The notes under the pieces are model-generated. The model was not told where the DNA came from and searched no databases. It worked only from the letters and a program-made list of their open reading frames with translations. DNA of 38,244 nt from contig NZ_KB894537.1 of the NCBI RefSeq assembly GCF_000374465.1, forward strand, positions 1 through 38,244. The letters run 5' to 3'. Source of the DNA: Ahrensia kielensis DSM 5890 (GTDB lineage Bacteria; Pseudomonadota; Alphaproteobacteria; Rhizobiales; Rhizobiaceae). Below, in pieces: positions 26,832 to 35,971 of the stretch (position 1 is the first letter of the stretch; the number at the start of each line of letters is the position of its first letter). The translations under genes and the position numbers were made by a program.

Positions 26832-28088
26832 TTAGCGCTTCAAGTTGATGACGGTTTCAGTCAGTTCAGAGCCTGTCTGAAACACTTTTGAGTTGGCAGT
26901 ATAGTTACGCTGAGCCTCAATCATTATTGTCAGTTCAGTCGCAATATCGACGGTTGAGTTCTCAAGCGCACCAGAGACGATCTTGCCGTTGCCACCTTCA
27001 TTCGCAAAGCCAAGCGATACTTCACCAGACAGATCTGTGGTTGTGAAAATATTACCCGTTTTGGAACGCATCTGGTCGGGGCTTGCAACCGTTGCAATAG
27101 GAATGCGGAACAGTTCGCGCGTTGTGCCATCGGCATAAGCGCCAAGAATACGACCATCTTCACCGATTTGCACCAGTTCAATACTCGATGGAATATTACC
27201 GTTCACTTCAGCGTCCGAAGCCAAAAAGCCCGTTGCAAGCTGTGTGGTTTTGGAAATATCTAGCGCTAATGTCGCACCACCTGGAACCGGAATTGTTAGG
27301 CTGGTCGGGCTTGCGCCTGTCATCTGGCCCGTGGACGGGTCGAAGTTCAGCGTACCTGTTGTAAGCGGCCCCGAAGCATATGGAAAACCAGTACCTGATG
27401 ATGCACCAGATTGATCATAAACAGTAACTTCCCAAGTGTTGGCAGCCGTCTTGGTGTAATAAACATCAAGCAGTACCGTACCACCCAAATTATCGTAAGC
27501 AACAAGTGAAGTCTTATTGCTGAACTCGGTCAACGGGTCGTTGGAAACTGGAGTTGGTGAAGTTGAAACTGCAGTATTAGAGTTCAAATTTACCGTTACC
27601 TTACCAAGCGTGGAAGGCACCGCGACAAGTTCTGTCTGTGCTACCGTAACAGGTACAAGCCCTTGGAAACCGTTCGCAACAGCTGCAGGTTCGCCATTGT
27701 CATAGCTATAGCCAAGTAGTTTAAACCCTGCTGCGTTAACAAGCTCACCATTTGAATTGGGAACAAATGATCCCGCACGCGTAAGCTGCGGTACACCATT
27801 CTGATCCTGTACAACAAAGAAGCCATCGCCTTCGAGTGCGAGGTCAGATGACGAGGTAGTAAAACTCAAAACACCTTGCTGGCTAACAAGCTGGCGTGAT
27901 GTTGTTGTAACACCGCCAGACGAATACCCACCAACGGACTGGTTCACAACCTGCGTGGAGAACAATGTCTCGTAACGCTTATATCCAGTTGTACTTGAGT
28001 TTGCGATGTTGTCGGCTGTTGCAGCTAGTCTGTTAGCCTGACCTTCCATACCGGACACGCCAGTCCGCATCATACCATAAACGCTCAT
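26832..28088 (-). CDS. flgE: Flagellar hook protein FlgE
   Basis: FlgE builds the hook. The 418-residue protein has the rod/hook N-terminus (MRTGVSGMEGQANRLAATADNIAN, then SSTTGYKR), the characteristic GDGFFVVQD and LTRAGSFVPNSNGELV motifs, a variable Thr/Ser-rich centre and the C-terminal helix with ELTIMIEAQRNYTANSKV. It is encoded 20 bases after ftcR and is the first structural gene of the operon. Confidence 0.97.
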   Translation of the reverse strand: MSVYGMMRTGVSGMEGQANRLAATADNIANSSTTGYKRYETLFSTQVVNQSVGGYSSGGVTTTSRQLVSQQGVLSFTTSSSDLALEGDGFFVVQDQNGVPQLTRAGSFVPNSNGELVNAAGFKLLGYSYDNGEPAAVANGFQGLVPVTVAQTELVAVPSTLGKVTVNLNSNTAVSTSPTPVSNDPLTEFSNKTSLVAYDNLGGTVLLDVYYTKTAANTWEVTVYDQSGASSGTGFPYASGPLTTGTLNFDPSTGQMTGASPTSLTIPVPGGATLALDISKTTQLATGFLASDAEVNGNIPSSIELVQIGEDGRILGAYADGTTRELFRIPIATVASPDQMRSKTGNIFTTTDLSGEVSLGFANEGGNGKIVSGALENSTVDIATELTIMIEAQRNYTANSKVFQTGSELTETVINLKR

Positions 28089-28108
28089 CTAAGGCTCCTT
28101 TAACTGTA

Positions 28109-28873
28109 TTAGGAAACCTTAGCTGCCAAATCTTGTGCGAGGCTCACATGCGCAATGGAAGTTGCTTTTTTCTGAACCGAACGTTCTGGCTGCTTCAAAT
28201 CAGCAGGTTTCATCAAGCGGTATCCGAGGAAACGCTTAGAATCGATGACTTCTTCGCCAAGGGCAGCACGCAATTTTTTGCGCAGCTTGCTGATATGGCT
28301 TTCAACGACACATTCATCGACATCTTGCTCAAGCACACCATAAACAGAATTATAGATCTGTGTGCGCGATGCGCGGCGATCACCAATGGATGCAAGATAC
28401 TCAAGAATACGGCGCTCACGACGCGGAAGCGGAAATGACACGCCGTCAATTTCTGGGTCGCGGCCATCATTGAAAATACGCAAACGCCCGAGCTCTTGCT
28501 TCGGCGCTTCGGCAACGCTGCGACGGCGAATAGCAGCGGCACGCGCTAAAATCTCAGTAACATGAACGGGCTTCTTGATGACATCATCAGCGCCGTTTTC
28601 GAAGTGGAACAAAATGTCGGTCAAGCTTGACTGATCAAGAACGGCGATGAGCGGCGCTTTAGTGCGCGCTCTGATCTCACTAACTGTCGCTGCATGATCA
28701 CGACAATCGCCGATGAGAAAAGCTTGAACGTGCTTTAAATCCGCATCTGAAATTGCCTCAAGGAAATCTTCCATAGAGCTATCGCATGTGGTGGTTGCCG
28801 GATAACCAAGCCTCAAGAACATTGCCTTGAAACCGTCGCGTACCAACTCTCTGCTATCAACAATTACAATCAT
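28109..28873 (-). CDS. ftcR: Flagellar transcriptional regulator FtcR/Rem (OmpR-type)
   Basis: The 254-residue protein has an N-terminal receiver-like domain (1-115) and a C-terminal winged-helix DNA-binding domain (about 135-230; RRERRILEYLASIGDRRASR then VESHISKLRKKLRAAL). Sequence and position directly before flgE match FtcR of Brucella and Rem of Sinorhizobium, class II activators of flagellar genes. The receiver is not standard: it begins MIVIVDSRELV, with one acidic residue where the usual pair stands; Asp56 in FLIGDCRD may be the acceptor, and the late Lys is kept in IKKPVH. Phosphorylation is therefore uncertain. A 25-residue tail follows the winged helix. It may control the operon it heads. 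Confidence 0.9.
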   Translation of the reverse strand: MIVIVDSRELVRDGFKAMFLRLGYPATTTCDSSMEDFLEAISDADLKHVQAFLIGDCRDHAATVSEIRARTKAPLIAVLDQSSLTDILFHFENGADDVIKKPVHVTEILARAAAIRRRSVAEAPKQELGRLRIFNDGRDPEIDGVSFPLPRRERRILEYLASIGDRRASRTQIYNSVYGVLEQDVDECVVESHISKLRKKLRAALGEEVIDSKRFLGYRLMKPADLKQPERSVQKKATSIAHVSLAQDLAAKVS

Positions 28874-29519
28874 TACCCTGCCCTCGAATCATTCAGTTAA
28901 TCCCCGCCTTCAGAACTAGCTAAGCGGTGACTCTATCCACAACTGCGAGAATTTGAACATTGACTTATGGTTAATATTCTGAAGTTAGCGATTTATTAAC
29001 GTATACGAATGGGCGTTTAACCGTCGATAATGGCGCTCTTTTTGCGTGCAATATCTCTTTCACCACACTTTTAAAGAGACGTAAAAAACACCATTTTGGA
29101 CGCGGCTATTTTTTCAGCTTTAAGTTATTCTCCTTACCCGAAGCTGGCTGAGTCTCTTTTATAGAGTCGTTATTCTCATTATTTTTCAATATTTTAAAAG
29201 AATTCAACTTTTAGGAAATTCTGCGAGCGCTCAAAGCTTAGACGAATAACTTTGCCGTAGCACTCGATTTTAGCGGTTGTGCAGTCGCGCCAGAAAAGAA
29301 AAATTTCATCTTTTAAATAAACTATTAACGACTCTTCAGATTTGATCATTTTAGAACGCGAATCACAGGCCCAAATTCGCCTCAATTTTACCTAAATCAT
29401 GGCTCAATTTTTTCTATTTTGAGGATTTTGATGACGCCAACTGTGTCACTCAAGACTCATGCGACCGCACCAATGAATCGCAATTCATTCATTTTGAACG
29501 CTGAAAATAAACAAATGAA
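28874..29519. other. Long AT-rich intergenic region upstream of ftcR
   Basis: Some 646 bases separate the fliK stop from the ftcR start. Visible structure: an 8-bp inverted repeat 29073-29080/29152-29159, with a second pair nested inside it (29115-29120/29141-29146); and an operator-like inverted repeat AATGAAT-CGCA-ATTCATT at 29472-29489. A short reading frame at 29194-29349 is doubtful. The region must hold the ftcR promoter and may encode a leader or small RNA. No T-tailed terminator for fliK is evident. Confidence 0.6.
29194..29349 (-). CDS. Doubtful 51-residue protein in the ftcR upstream region
   Basis: An ATG-started frame of 51 codons (a TTG at 29385 would give 63) encodes a mixed hydrophobic/charged peptide with no similarity that I recognise. 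No ribosome binding site stands before the ATG. The sequence is AT-rich like its surroundings. It may be chance; listed only because the residue mix is protein-like and the gap around it is otherwise empty. Confidence 0.2.
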   Translation of the reverse strand: MIKSEESLIVYLKDEIFLFWRDCTTAKIECYGKVIRLSFERSQNFLKVEFF

Positions 29520-30947
29520 TCAGATGATGATTCGTGTCGAATCATAACCCACTCGTTCGCCGCCAGTTGTTGGTTGTAATGTTGCCAACCGACCATCATT
29601 ATCACCATCCAGATCACGGTTATTTTGGCCATCAGCCTCACGGTCATCCGTCATAGCGTTCTCAAAATCGGAGAAACTTCCGTTCTCCAAAGCCGCATCT
29701 TGGCCAGCAGAATTGTTGTTTTTACCAAGTGCAATATTGATATTATTCTCGCTAGCACCAAGGGCACGCATAGATGTTTTAAGCGCATCAATATCAGCAT
29801 TGAGCAAATCGAGTGTCTGTTTAGACTCAACGATCAGATCAATTTTCACGCTGTCACCTTCCTTGGTCAAGCGCGCCTGAACACGGCCCAAGCCGATAGG
29901 ATAAAGCTGCAAGGAAATGACATTGCGGTTCGCCGCAGCAACACCGCTTGCTTGCACAGCACTTGTTGTCTCAGCCTTCTGCATGGAGCGGATTTCTGGG
30001 CCTAACCGATCCAAGACCTGATCTTTCACAGGCGGTGGCGCATCATTGGCAGTGCCGGTAATCTGAGTTGCCGCTTGCATGCCTGCTAGCCCTGAAACCT
30101 CAACGCGGCCTATAGGTTGATTGGCACTTTTCGCCTTATTGCCTTCTGGTGCAGCAGCAATGCGTGTTGAATTTTTCACGTCAGCAAATCCGCCTACCGT
30201 TAACTCAGCTTTCCCATCGCCTTTAAATGACAGGCCATCCAAGCTATCACGAACAGATGTTTGAGCATCCGGTTCAAGCCCAATCCGCCGCGCTTCATTG
30301 CTCGATAGCTTTTGGGTGAAGGTCAAATTATTCACGGTTACATTCGTTTGACCTGCAATAACAATTTGCTCGCCATCAAGATTACTAACTTTAGTCGCTG
30401 CAGATTTAGCAGCTTGCGCAACCGTCACGCTGGCCTGTTCTGTCATGCCATGCTGACCAACGGCCATAAAAGCCTTGGCAGCCGTTGCATTATTCGCACC
30501 CAGCTTCGTTTTGCCTGTCAGTGTGTTGACGATTGAGCGCACTGTTTCTTCGGTAGCATCAACCGTTTCGGCTGGAGCCCACGACTTGTTTTCACCATCA
30601 ATGACGACGGCCGCTTCCTCGACGGAACCTACATCAAGTTCTATATTAATCGCAGCTTCAGCCAGTTCTGTATTTTGTTCCAGGGGCGCTGCTTCCAGAT
30701 TGATCACCTGCGGCTGATCGGCAAATTCCGCATGGGTTTCAAAACTGGATAGACGCTTGATCGAAGCCAATTTATTGGATGGCGCAGCTTCTACCTTATC
30801 TCCCTTTGGAGATTGAAGGCCTTGCTCAAGCAGCTCTTTGAAATCGGGCTTGGCATCATTTGAAGCCACATCGCGATCCGGCTTGCTCATCGTCGATGCG
30901 GAACGCCCAGCGGCGTGTTGAACTGTCATTTGAGAATTTGCGATCAT
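29520..30947 (-). CDS. fliK: Flagellar hook-length control protein FliK (rhizobial MotD)
   Basis: FliK is exported as a molecular ruler and switches the export gate from hook to filament substrates. The 475-residue protein has a long, low-complexity, Ala/Glu/Asn-rich N-terminal part and a conserved C-terminal domain at about 340-400 with the pattern LQLYPIGLGRVQARLTKEGD followed by VESKQTLDLLNADIDAL and MRALG. The rhizobial gene in this position, after motC, was first called motD and later recognised as FliK. It overlaps motC by 4 bases. Confidence 0.9.
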   Translation of the reverse strand: MIANSQMTVQHAAGRSASTMSKPDRDVASNDAKPDFKELLEQGLQSPKGDKVEAAPSNKLASIKRLSSFETHAEFADQPQVINLEAAPLEQNTELAEAAINIELDVGSVEEAAVVIDGENKSWAPAETVDATEETVRSIVNTLTGKTKLGANNATAAKAFMAVGQHGMTEQASVTVAQAAKSAATKVSNLDGEQIVIAGQTNVTVNNLTFTQKLSSNEARRIGLEPDAQTSVRDSLDGLSFKGDGKAELTVGGFADVKNSTRIAAAPEGNKAKSANQPIGRVEVSGLAGMQAATQITGTANDAPPPVKDQVLDRLGPEIRSMQKAETTSAVQASGVAAANRNVISLQLYPIGLGRVQARLTKEGDSVKIDLIVESKQTLDLLNADIDALKTSMRALGASENNINIALGKNNNSAGQDAALENGSFSDFENAMTDDREADGQNNRDLDGDNDGRLATLQPTTGGERVGYDSTRIII

Positions 30948-32203
30948 TCCAAAGTCTCCAAGAGTTCATCTGCGCCAACAATTTTAGTGCGCATCTTTTC
31001 AACAAAAGACTTAAGCTTAAGCTCATCTTCGCCAAGCTTGGGTTCTACAGCAACTTTCGATACATCAGTCGGCATATCAACCTCGATCGCATCAACACTG
31101 GTTTGTGCTTCTGGCTCGATTATATCATCCTCAGCATTGACCGAAGCTGTCTTCGCCGCTTCATCAATATCTGGCTCAGCAATAATAGCTGTGAGCGATG
31201 CAAGCACGACGCCGCGCAACCGTCGGTTTTTCTCTTGCAGATCCGAAGGAATAATATTGCGCACTTGCGTCAATGCTTCTTGTGCCGTTTCTACTGTAAT
31301 GGTCTCAATCTGATTATAGATATTGAGAAGCTGGCGGTCAGCATCGCTCATTACTTGAGCATCAGACGCGCCATCTGGTGTCTCGTCCTTATCCAAGGCG
31401 AAAAACAGTTCGGGCTTGCCTGCAAGAGAAGCTGCACGTTTTATACGAACCAACAAGGCTTGCCGCTCTGGCTCTGGCAGAAAAGACAAAACGCCAAGAA
31501 CCTCTGTGCGAAAAGCCGGATCATCCAGATCAATCGCCGCACGCACCATTTCATTTGCAAATGTCGAAGCATAGGGCGATGAGCCAAATGTGCGTGCGTA
31601 GCGGCTAGCTTCACGTATAAATCTATAGCGGTCCGCACTTTCGCGGTAGACAGGCATGATGGCTCGAAGCGCGCTTTCTTCAAAAATCGTGCCCGGCAAT
31701 TCTAGCTTCACGAAGCTTAAATCCGTAACCTTGCGCACAAGGTCTTCATCATGCTGCGCTCTCACCAGCGCGATAGCAGCACCAAGGACACCGCCAATTT
31801 TACGTGGCTCTAAAGCACTGAATACTTCGGCAGCATTCTTGCCATTGTAGAGCTGCACCGCACGCGCAACGATTTGCAAATCCGGAAACTCTTTAAACGC
31901 ATCACGGCGCGCATATACCAGTGCAACACCGCCGCCCGAAATTGCAAAACTCAGCACAGCACGCAGATTGCGTTCATTCGCAACCTCGTTTGCATCGGGG
32001 CGGCTTAATTCACTGCGCACCATTTTATACAATTCGCGCTGCATACCAATCGATGCTTTATCGCCCAGTGCAATCGAATCTTGCGCGCGCTGGAATGAGC
32101 GCACCAATTGTGTTGGATCAAGCGAGCCAATATCGGCCTGTGCAGGCAGAACACTGGCAGGCATCGTCAACAATAGGGTCACAAGGGCGGCCAGCTTTTT
32201 CAT
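30944..32203 (-). CDS. motC: Periplasmic motility protein MotC
   Basis: MotC is a periplasmic protein found in rhizobia and relatives that works with the periplasmic part of MotB at the stator. The 419-residue protein has a clear signal peptide (residues 1-23, ending Ala-Gln-Ala) and a helical body with LDPTQLVRSFQRAQDSIALGD near the mature start. The C-terminal 70 residues are acidic. It overlaps motB by 4 bases and fliK by 4 bases, matching the rhizobial motB-motC-fliK order. Confidence 0.93.
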   Translation of the reverse strand: MKKLAALVTLLLTMPASVLPAQADIGSLDPTQLVRSFQRAQDSIALGDKASIGMQRELYKMVRSELSRPDANEVANERNLRAVLSFAISGGGVALVYARRDAFKEFPDLQIVARAVQLYNGKNAAEVFSALEPRKIGGVLGAAIALVRAQHDEDLVRKVTDLSFVKLELPGTIFEESALRAIMPVYRESADRYRFIREASRYARTFGSSPYASTFANEMVRAAIDLDDPAFRTEVLGVLSFLPEPERQALLVRIKRAASLAGKPELFFALDKDETPDGASDAQVMSDADRQLLNIYNQIETITVETAQEALTQVRNIIPSDLQEKNRRLRGVVLASLTAIIAEPDIDEAAKTASVNAEDDIIEPEAQTSVDAIEVDMPTDVSKVAVEPKLGEDELKLKSFVEKMRTKIVGADELLETLE

Positions 32204-33399
32204 TGGCTATCCAGTGCAATCATAATATCAATGCGTCGGTTTTCAGGCGCAAAAGGATCTTCCGAATTTTTCAAATCACGGTCAGCTTTACCGGACACAG
32301 AAACAATACGCTTTTCGTCAACGCCGCTGCGCACAAGCATATAGAGCGTCGCCTGCGCACGCGCTGCAGATAGACGCCAATTGTCATAGGCTTCACCGCG
32401 ATATGGTCGCCCATCCGTGTGGCCAATAACGCTAAGCGAAACATCTTTGTCAGCAATCTGCGCGCCAATGGCATCAACGGCATTGATAAGTTCAGCTTTC
32501 GGAATAGCGGAGCCAACGCCGAACATGCTGAACCCTAAATCATCAGAAAGAGAAACAAGAACGCCCTCAGATTGCGCCACAACCTGCACCTGATCCTTAT
32601 CAAGGCCTATCACGTTTAAAACGTCCTCAAGTGTCTCTTCAACTTTTGCCGCCAGCTCCTCTGCTTCGGTAGGCTTGGCAGCTTCTTCAATTTGCACATC
32701 GGGCGTTTCGCCAGCTGTCTCAATCGCCTCTTGGGTGACTTCGTTTTCAACCGCTGGCTCTATCTCGGCTTGTGCTATCTCTAGTTCAGCCTCAGGCGTT
32801 TCAATCTGTTCGCCTACCTTATCAGCGGCTTCAGCGGTTTCACCTTCTTGAAGTTGTTCTTGAATAATTTCACGTAGCGATTCTGCTTCAGCCGTTTCAG
32901 GCTTGGTTAATTCGTCACCTTGTTCATCCCAATAGGTTTGAGAGAACGGATCAATAAAGACAGGTTCAGCAACATAGTCATTTTCAACGTCAGATGGGCT
33001 TCCAGTGCCAGCACCAACTTGCTCGTCTAACGGTGCCGCTATTGCATCTTCGGCAACGATTTCATCAAGAACAGCCGCTGGATTACCAAAGAACTCAGCC
33101 TCAGTTTGACCCTTGGCCTCATGTTCCTGCTCAACTTCATCCACTGTATTATCTGCGGGACTAAGACCTTTTTCGCTCTTCTTGCTATCAACCAACTTTA
33201 CCGGATTGAAGTAGCTCGCGATTGATTTTTGTGCTTTATCATCCGTGGCATTGACCAGCCAAAGCACCAAAAACAGCGCCATCATCGCCGTCATGAAATC
33301 AGCAAATGCGATTTTCCAAGCACCGCCATGGTGGCCTTCTTCGCCGCCGCCGCCGCGCCGAACAATAATGATTTCCTGTTTTTCGTTCTCGCCCAACAT
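32200..33399 (-). CDS. motB: Flagellar stator protein MotB
   Basis: MotB anchors the stator to peptidoglycan and forms the proton path with MotA. The 399-residue protein has one membrane helix at about 28-50 (WKIAFADFMTAMMALFLVLWLV), with the essential proton-binding Asp34. The C-terminal OmpA-like domain (about 265-395) has VIGHTDGRPYRG and NWRLSAARAQ. Between them lies a Glu/Ala-rich, strongly acidic linker of about 170 residues, making the protein about 90 residues longer than enteric MotB; a long form is normal in rhizobia. motA is not in this window. The start overlaps the preceding stop (TGATG). Confidence 0.96.
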   Translation of the reverse strand: MLGENEKQEIIIVRRGGGGEEGHHGGAWKIAFADFMTAMMALFLVLWLVNATDDKAQKSIASYFNPVKLVDSKKSEKGLSPADNTVDEVEQEHEAKGQTEAEFFGNPAAVLDEIVAEDAIAAPLDEQVGAGTGSPSDVENDYVAEPVFIDPFSQTYWDEQGDELTKPETAEAESLREIIQEQLQEGETAEAADKVGEQIETPEAELEIAQAEIEPAVENEVTQEAIETAGETPDVQIEEAAKPTEAEELAAKVEETLEDVLNVIGLDKDQVQVVAQSEGVLVSLSDDLGFSMFGVGSAIPKAELINAVDAIGAQIADKDVSLSVIGHTDGRPYRGEAYDNWRLSAARAQATLYMLVRSGVDEKRIVSVSGKADRDLKNSEDPFAPENRRIDIMIALDSQ

Positions 33400-34208
33400 C
33401 AGCTAAGCTCCGCAATCAAAGCTTCAAACTCAGCAAGGCGCGTTGAAACCGACGCCGTATCATAAGTCACCACGATATCGAGCAATCCATTATCTTCTAC
33501 AAATTTGATTTTAACCGGCAAATCTTCACGCGCTTCCAACTGCTTTTGCAAACCTTCAACAAGCTCGGCAGGCCCTTTAATGGTCGCCACAAGGTCGCTT
33601 CCCGTGGGCACGAGCGTCGCAATGAAATCGACAATGCGTTGCTTACCGTCCTGTTCGATTGATTTTCTCAGAACTGATTGAAAGCCCGATAAAACACTTT
33701 GGTTGAACTCAAATTTGAGCGGCTCCAAAGCAGATTTCACCGCCTGATCCACGCGGTCAAGAATAGTTTGTACGGCATCCTCACCAATATTTGTCGCTTT
33801 TGGCTGATCTAAAATACTTGCCAAGGCATCATCTAGAGTGTCCGTTGATGCGGCATTATCCGCCTTTGAAATAAGGTCTTCAGTCGCGCTAACCGGATCG
33901 ACAGCGCTCAAGTCTGGCAACGGATTTTCTTCAAATGCATCCGCTGCGTTTGGCTGATCTAAACTTGAATCATCCTCAAATGACACTTCGGCCTGCATAG
34001 GCGGTGAGGCAAATGAGTGCTGCTCATCATCCATTGCAAATTTCGGCATATGCGGAAACGCAGACAACTCCTGCTTGATGCTCGGCTCAAAACCACGCAC
34101 AGGTTCATCCTGAACCAAGTCGTCACCAGCAAGGGATTTGAACCCACTTGGCCAGCGCCCTTTGGCACTTTTCTTATGCTTTTTTGAGGAAAAATCAGGA
34201 AGCATCAT
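33399..34208 (-). CDS. Candidate cryptic FliH (flagellar export ATPase regulator)
   Basis: The 269-residue protein directly follows fliF. The start is placed at 34208 because its ATG overlaps the fliF stop (ATGA) and has GGAAG upstream; an in-frame ATG lies at 34229. The first 115 residues are acidic, low in complexity and probably disordered, with a lone Trp-Pro element near residue 18. The C-terminal 140 residues are a helix followed by the pattern GSDLVATIKGPAELVEGLQ, VKIKFVEDNGLLDIVV and VSTRLAEFEALI. That resembles the FliH/YscL C-terminal domain, in which a GP-like turn, a strand pair and a xTRLxxF helix follow the stalk. FliH binds FliI. The match is by eye only; hypothetical is the safe name. 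Confidence 0.55.
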   Translation of the reverse strand: MMLPDFSSKKHKKSAKGRWPSGFKSLAGDDLVQDEPVRGFEPSIKQELSAFPHMPKFAMDDEQHSFASPPMQAEVSFEDDSSLDQPNAADAFEENPLPDLSAVDPVSATEDLISKADNAASTDTLDDALASILDQPKATNIGEDAVQTILDRVDQAVKSALEPLKFEFNQSVLSGFQSVLRKSIEQDGKQRIVDFIATLVPTGSDLVATIKGPAELVEGLQKQLEAREDLPVKIKFVEDNGLLDIVVTYDTASVSTRLAEFEALIAELS

Positions 34209-35845
34209 GCAGGAACTTCCGTCACCCAACGTCTAAGAATAGCCGCAGCGCGTTTCTCATCAAGATCAACAATCATGGCGATACGGTCTGCTGGTTCAGG
34301 CGCCATACGTGCCAATAAATCTTTGCGCTCAGGATCATTATTATTGTTTGTAAAGTCATCCATCGAAAAGTCTTGATCAAGCATAGATGGCTCATCCAGC
34401 GAAAAGTCCGGCAAGCCGCCAGCGCTTTCCATCGCAAAGTCTTCGACTTGCGGTGTCTCTGGATTGCTTAGCGTGCGAAGCGCTGGACGTACCGCAAACA
34501 TCACGACCAAGATTACAGCGCCCAAGAATGCAACAGCGTTAATTGCTGTTCCAAGCTGCTTGGACAGAACAGTCGCGATACCTTCTTCTGATGTTGCCAC
34601 AAGCTGCTCAACCGGCAAAAAGTTCACAGCTGTTAGTTCAACAATGTCATTGCGCGCTTCTAACGTGCCCGATGCTGCCGCGACCAGTGAGCGTATTTCA
34701 GCCAGCTTTTCTTCTAACTGCGCATCGTTCATATCTGGGTCTTGTTCAAGCATTGCCGCCTTGTTGACAACAACTGCAACAGACAGACGCCCGATTTCAT
34801 ACCCGTTACTCACAACCGCAATACGCTTTGAGTTTAACTCATAATTGGTTGTCTCTTCACGCCGTTCACTGCGCTCGCTCTCATTGGCACCGCCAGAACC
34901 TGGCACCTCTTCAATGAGATCCTGTTCAACCGTAGCAGGTTCACCGCCAGCACTTTGCGCTGATGAATTTTCACTGCGTACCACCTGCACCGAGCGTTCA
35001 ACGCGCGAATCTGGGTCAAAGATTGTCTCTTCGGTTTGGCGTTGATCGGTGTTGATATCAGCCTGAACACTAACGCGGAAGTTAGCCGAGCCTAAATAAG
35101 GCGTCAGCGCGCGTTCAATGCTGTTTACAACTTGCCCTTCGACACTGGACTTAATGCCAAGATTATTACCGGCAGAATTACGCAAAGGATCTTCACCAGC
35201 GGCCAAAACACGGCCAGCCGAATCAAGCACTGTCACATTTTCTGTAGAAAGAGAGGGAACCGCAGAGGAAACCAAATGGCGAATAGACATTGCTGTCTGC
35301 TGTGCTTGCGAACCATCATAACGCACAATAACCGATGCTGTAGGCGCTTGTTCTGCCCGCCGGAAATTGCCTTGCTCAGCCATAACAATGTGAACACGCG
35401 CAGCCCGCACACCTTCAATGGTTTGAATTGAGCGCGCAACCTCGCCTTCAAGCGCCCGCACGCGGGTAATTTCTTGCATAAAGGCCGTCAAACCGAGTGA
35501 ACCTAGATCATCGAACAATTCATAGCCCGTACTTGAACCACTTGGCAGACCTTTTTCAGCCAGCACCATGCGCGCGCGACTAACATCACCCACCGGCACC
35601 ATAAGAGCGCTACCTTCAGCGTTTACATCATATTTGATACCCGCATCCGAGAGCACAATGCCCATTCGGCCGATATCATCCCGCTCAAGATTGACATAGA
35701 GCGTCGTATTCACCGGTTTATTGACATAAAGCGCACCAAATAAAACGATGGCCATTGTGCCAATGCCAATGCCCCCCAAGATCGCTAGCTTCTTGATTCC
35801 CAAGGCGCCAACATTCTGCATGAATTGGTTAAACTGATTAAGCAC
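34205..35845 (-). CDS. fliF: Flagellar MS-ring protein FliF
   Basis: FliF forms the MS ring in the inner membrane. The 546-residue protein has a first membrane helix at about 20-45, the ring-building motifs (YVNLERDDIGRMGIVLSDAGI, VLAEKGLPSGSSTGYELFD, ITRVRALEGEVARSIQTIEGV), a periplasmic loop rich in Glu, a second membrane helix at about 435-455 and a C-terminal FliG-binding tail. A GTG at 35845 is chosen as start: GGGGAA lies just before it and the product then begins VLNQFNQFMQNVGALG, like its relatives. A TTG at 35872 is open but lacks a good site. fliG is not adjacent. Confidence 0.95.
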   Translation of the reverse strand: MLNQFNQFMQNVGALGIKKLAILGGIGIGTMAIVLFGALYVNKPVNTTLYVNLERDDIGRMGIVLSDAGIKYDVNAEGSALMVPVGDVSRARMVLAEKGLPSGSSTGYELFDDLGSLGLTAFMQEITRVRALEGEVARSIQTIEGVRAARVHIVMAEQGNFRRAEQAPTASVIVRYDGSQAQQTAMSIRHLVSSAVPSLSTENVTVLDSAGRVLAAGEDPLRNSAGNNLGIKSSVEGQVVNSIERALTPYLGSANFRVSVQADINTDQRQTEETIFDPDSRVERSVQVVRSENSSAQSAGGEPATVEQDLIEEVPGSGGANESERSERREETTNYELNSKRIAVVSNGYEIGRLSVAVVVNKAAMLEQDPDMNDAQLEEKLAEIRSLVAAASGTLEARNDIVELTAVNFLPVEQLVATSEEGIATVLSKQLGTAINAVAFLGAVILVVMFAVRPALRTLSNPETPQVEDFAMESAGGLPDFSLDEPSMLDQDFSMDDFTNNNNDPERKDLLARMAPEPADRIAMIVDLDEKRAAAILRRWVTEVPA

Positions 35846-35922
35846 AGATACATTCCCCGCAATATTGAGCAAACATTACGAAACGAACCTTGTGCGGACA
35901 TGAATTTATGAACGCTGGACGC

Positions 35923-35949
35923 AAAAAAGGCGGCCAAGGGCCGCCTTTT
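35923..35949 (-). terminator. Terminator after the first flagellin gene
   Basis: On the minus strand an 11-bp stem (35925-35935 with 35939-35949) with a 3-base loop is followed by a run of Ts. It lies 23 bases after the flagellin stop and 78 bases before the fliF start, so fliF probably has its own promoter or relies on read-through. Confidence 0.9.
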
Positions 35950-35971
35950 GCTAAATTCAGCTAGAGATTTA

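Noticed and set aside
30860-31582. 240-codon plus-strand open frame across fliK and motC
   Set aside because: It lies antisense to two well-supported genes, has a Cys/His/Arg-rich composition and resembles no known protein.
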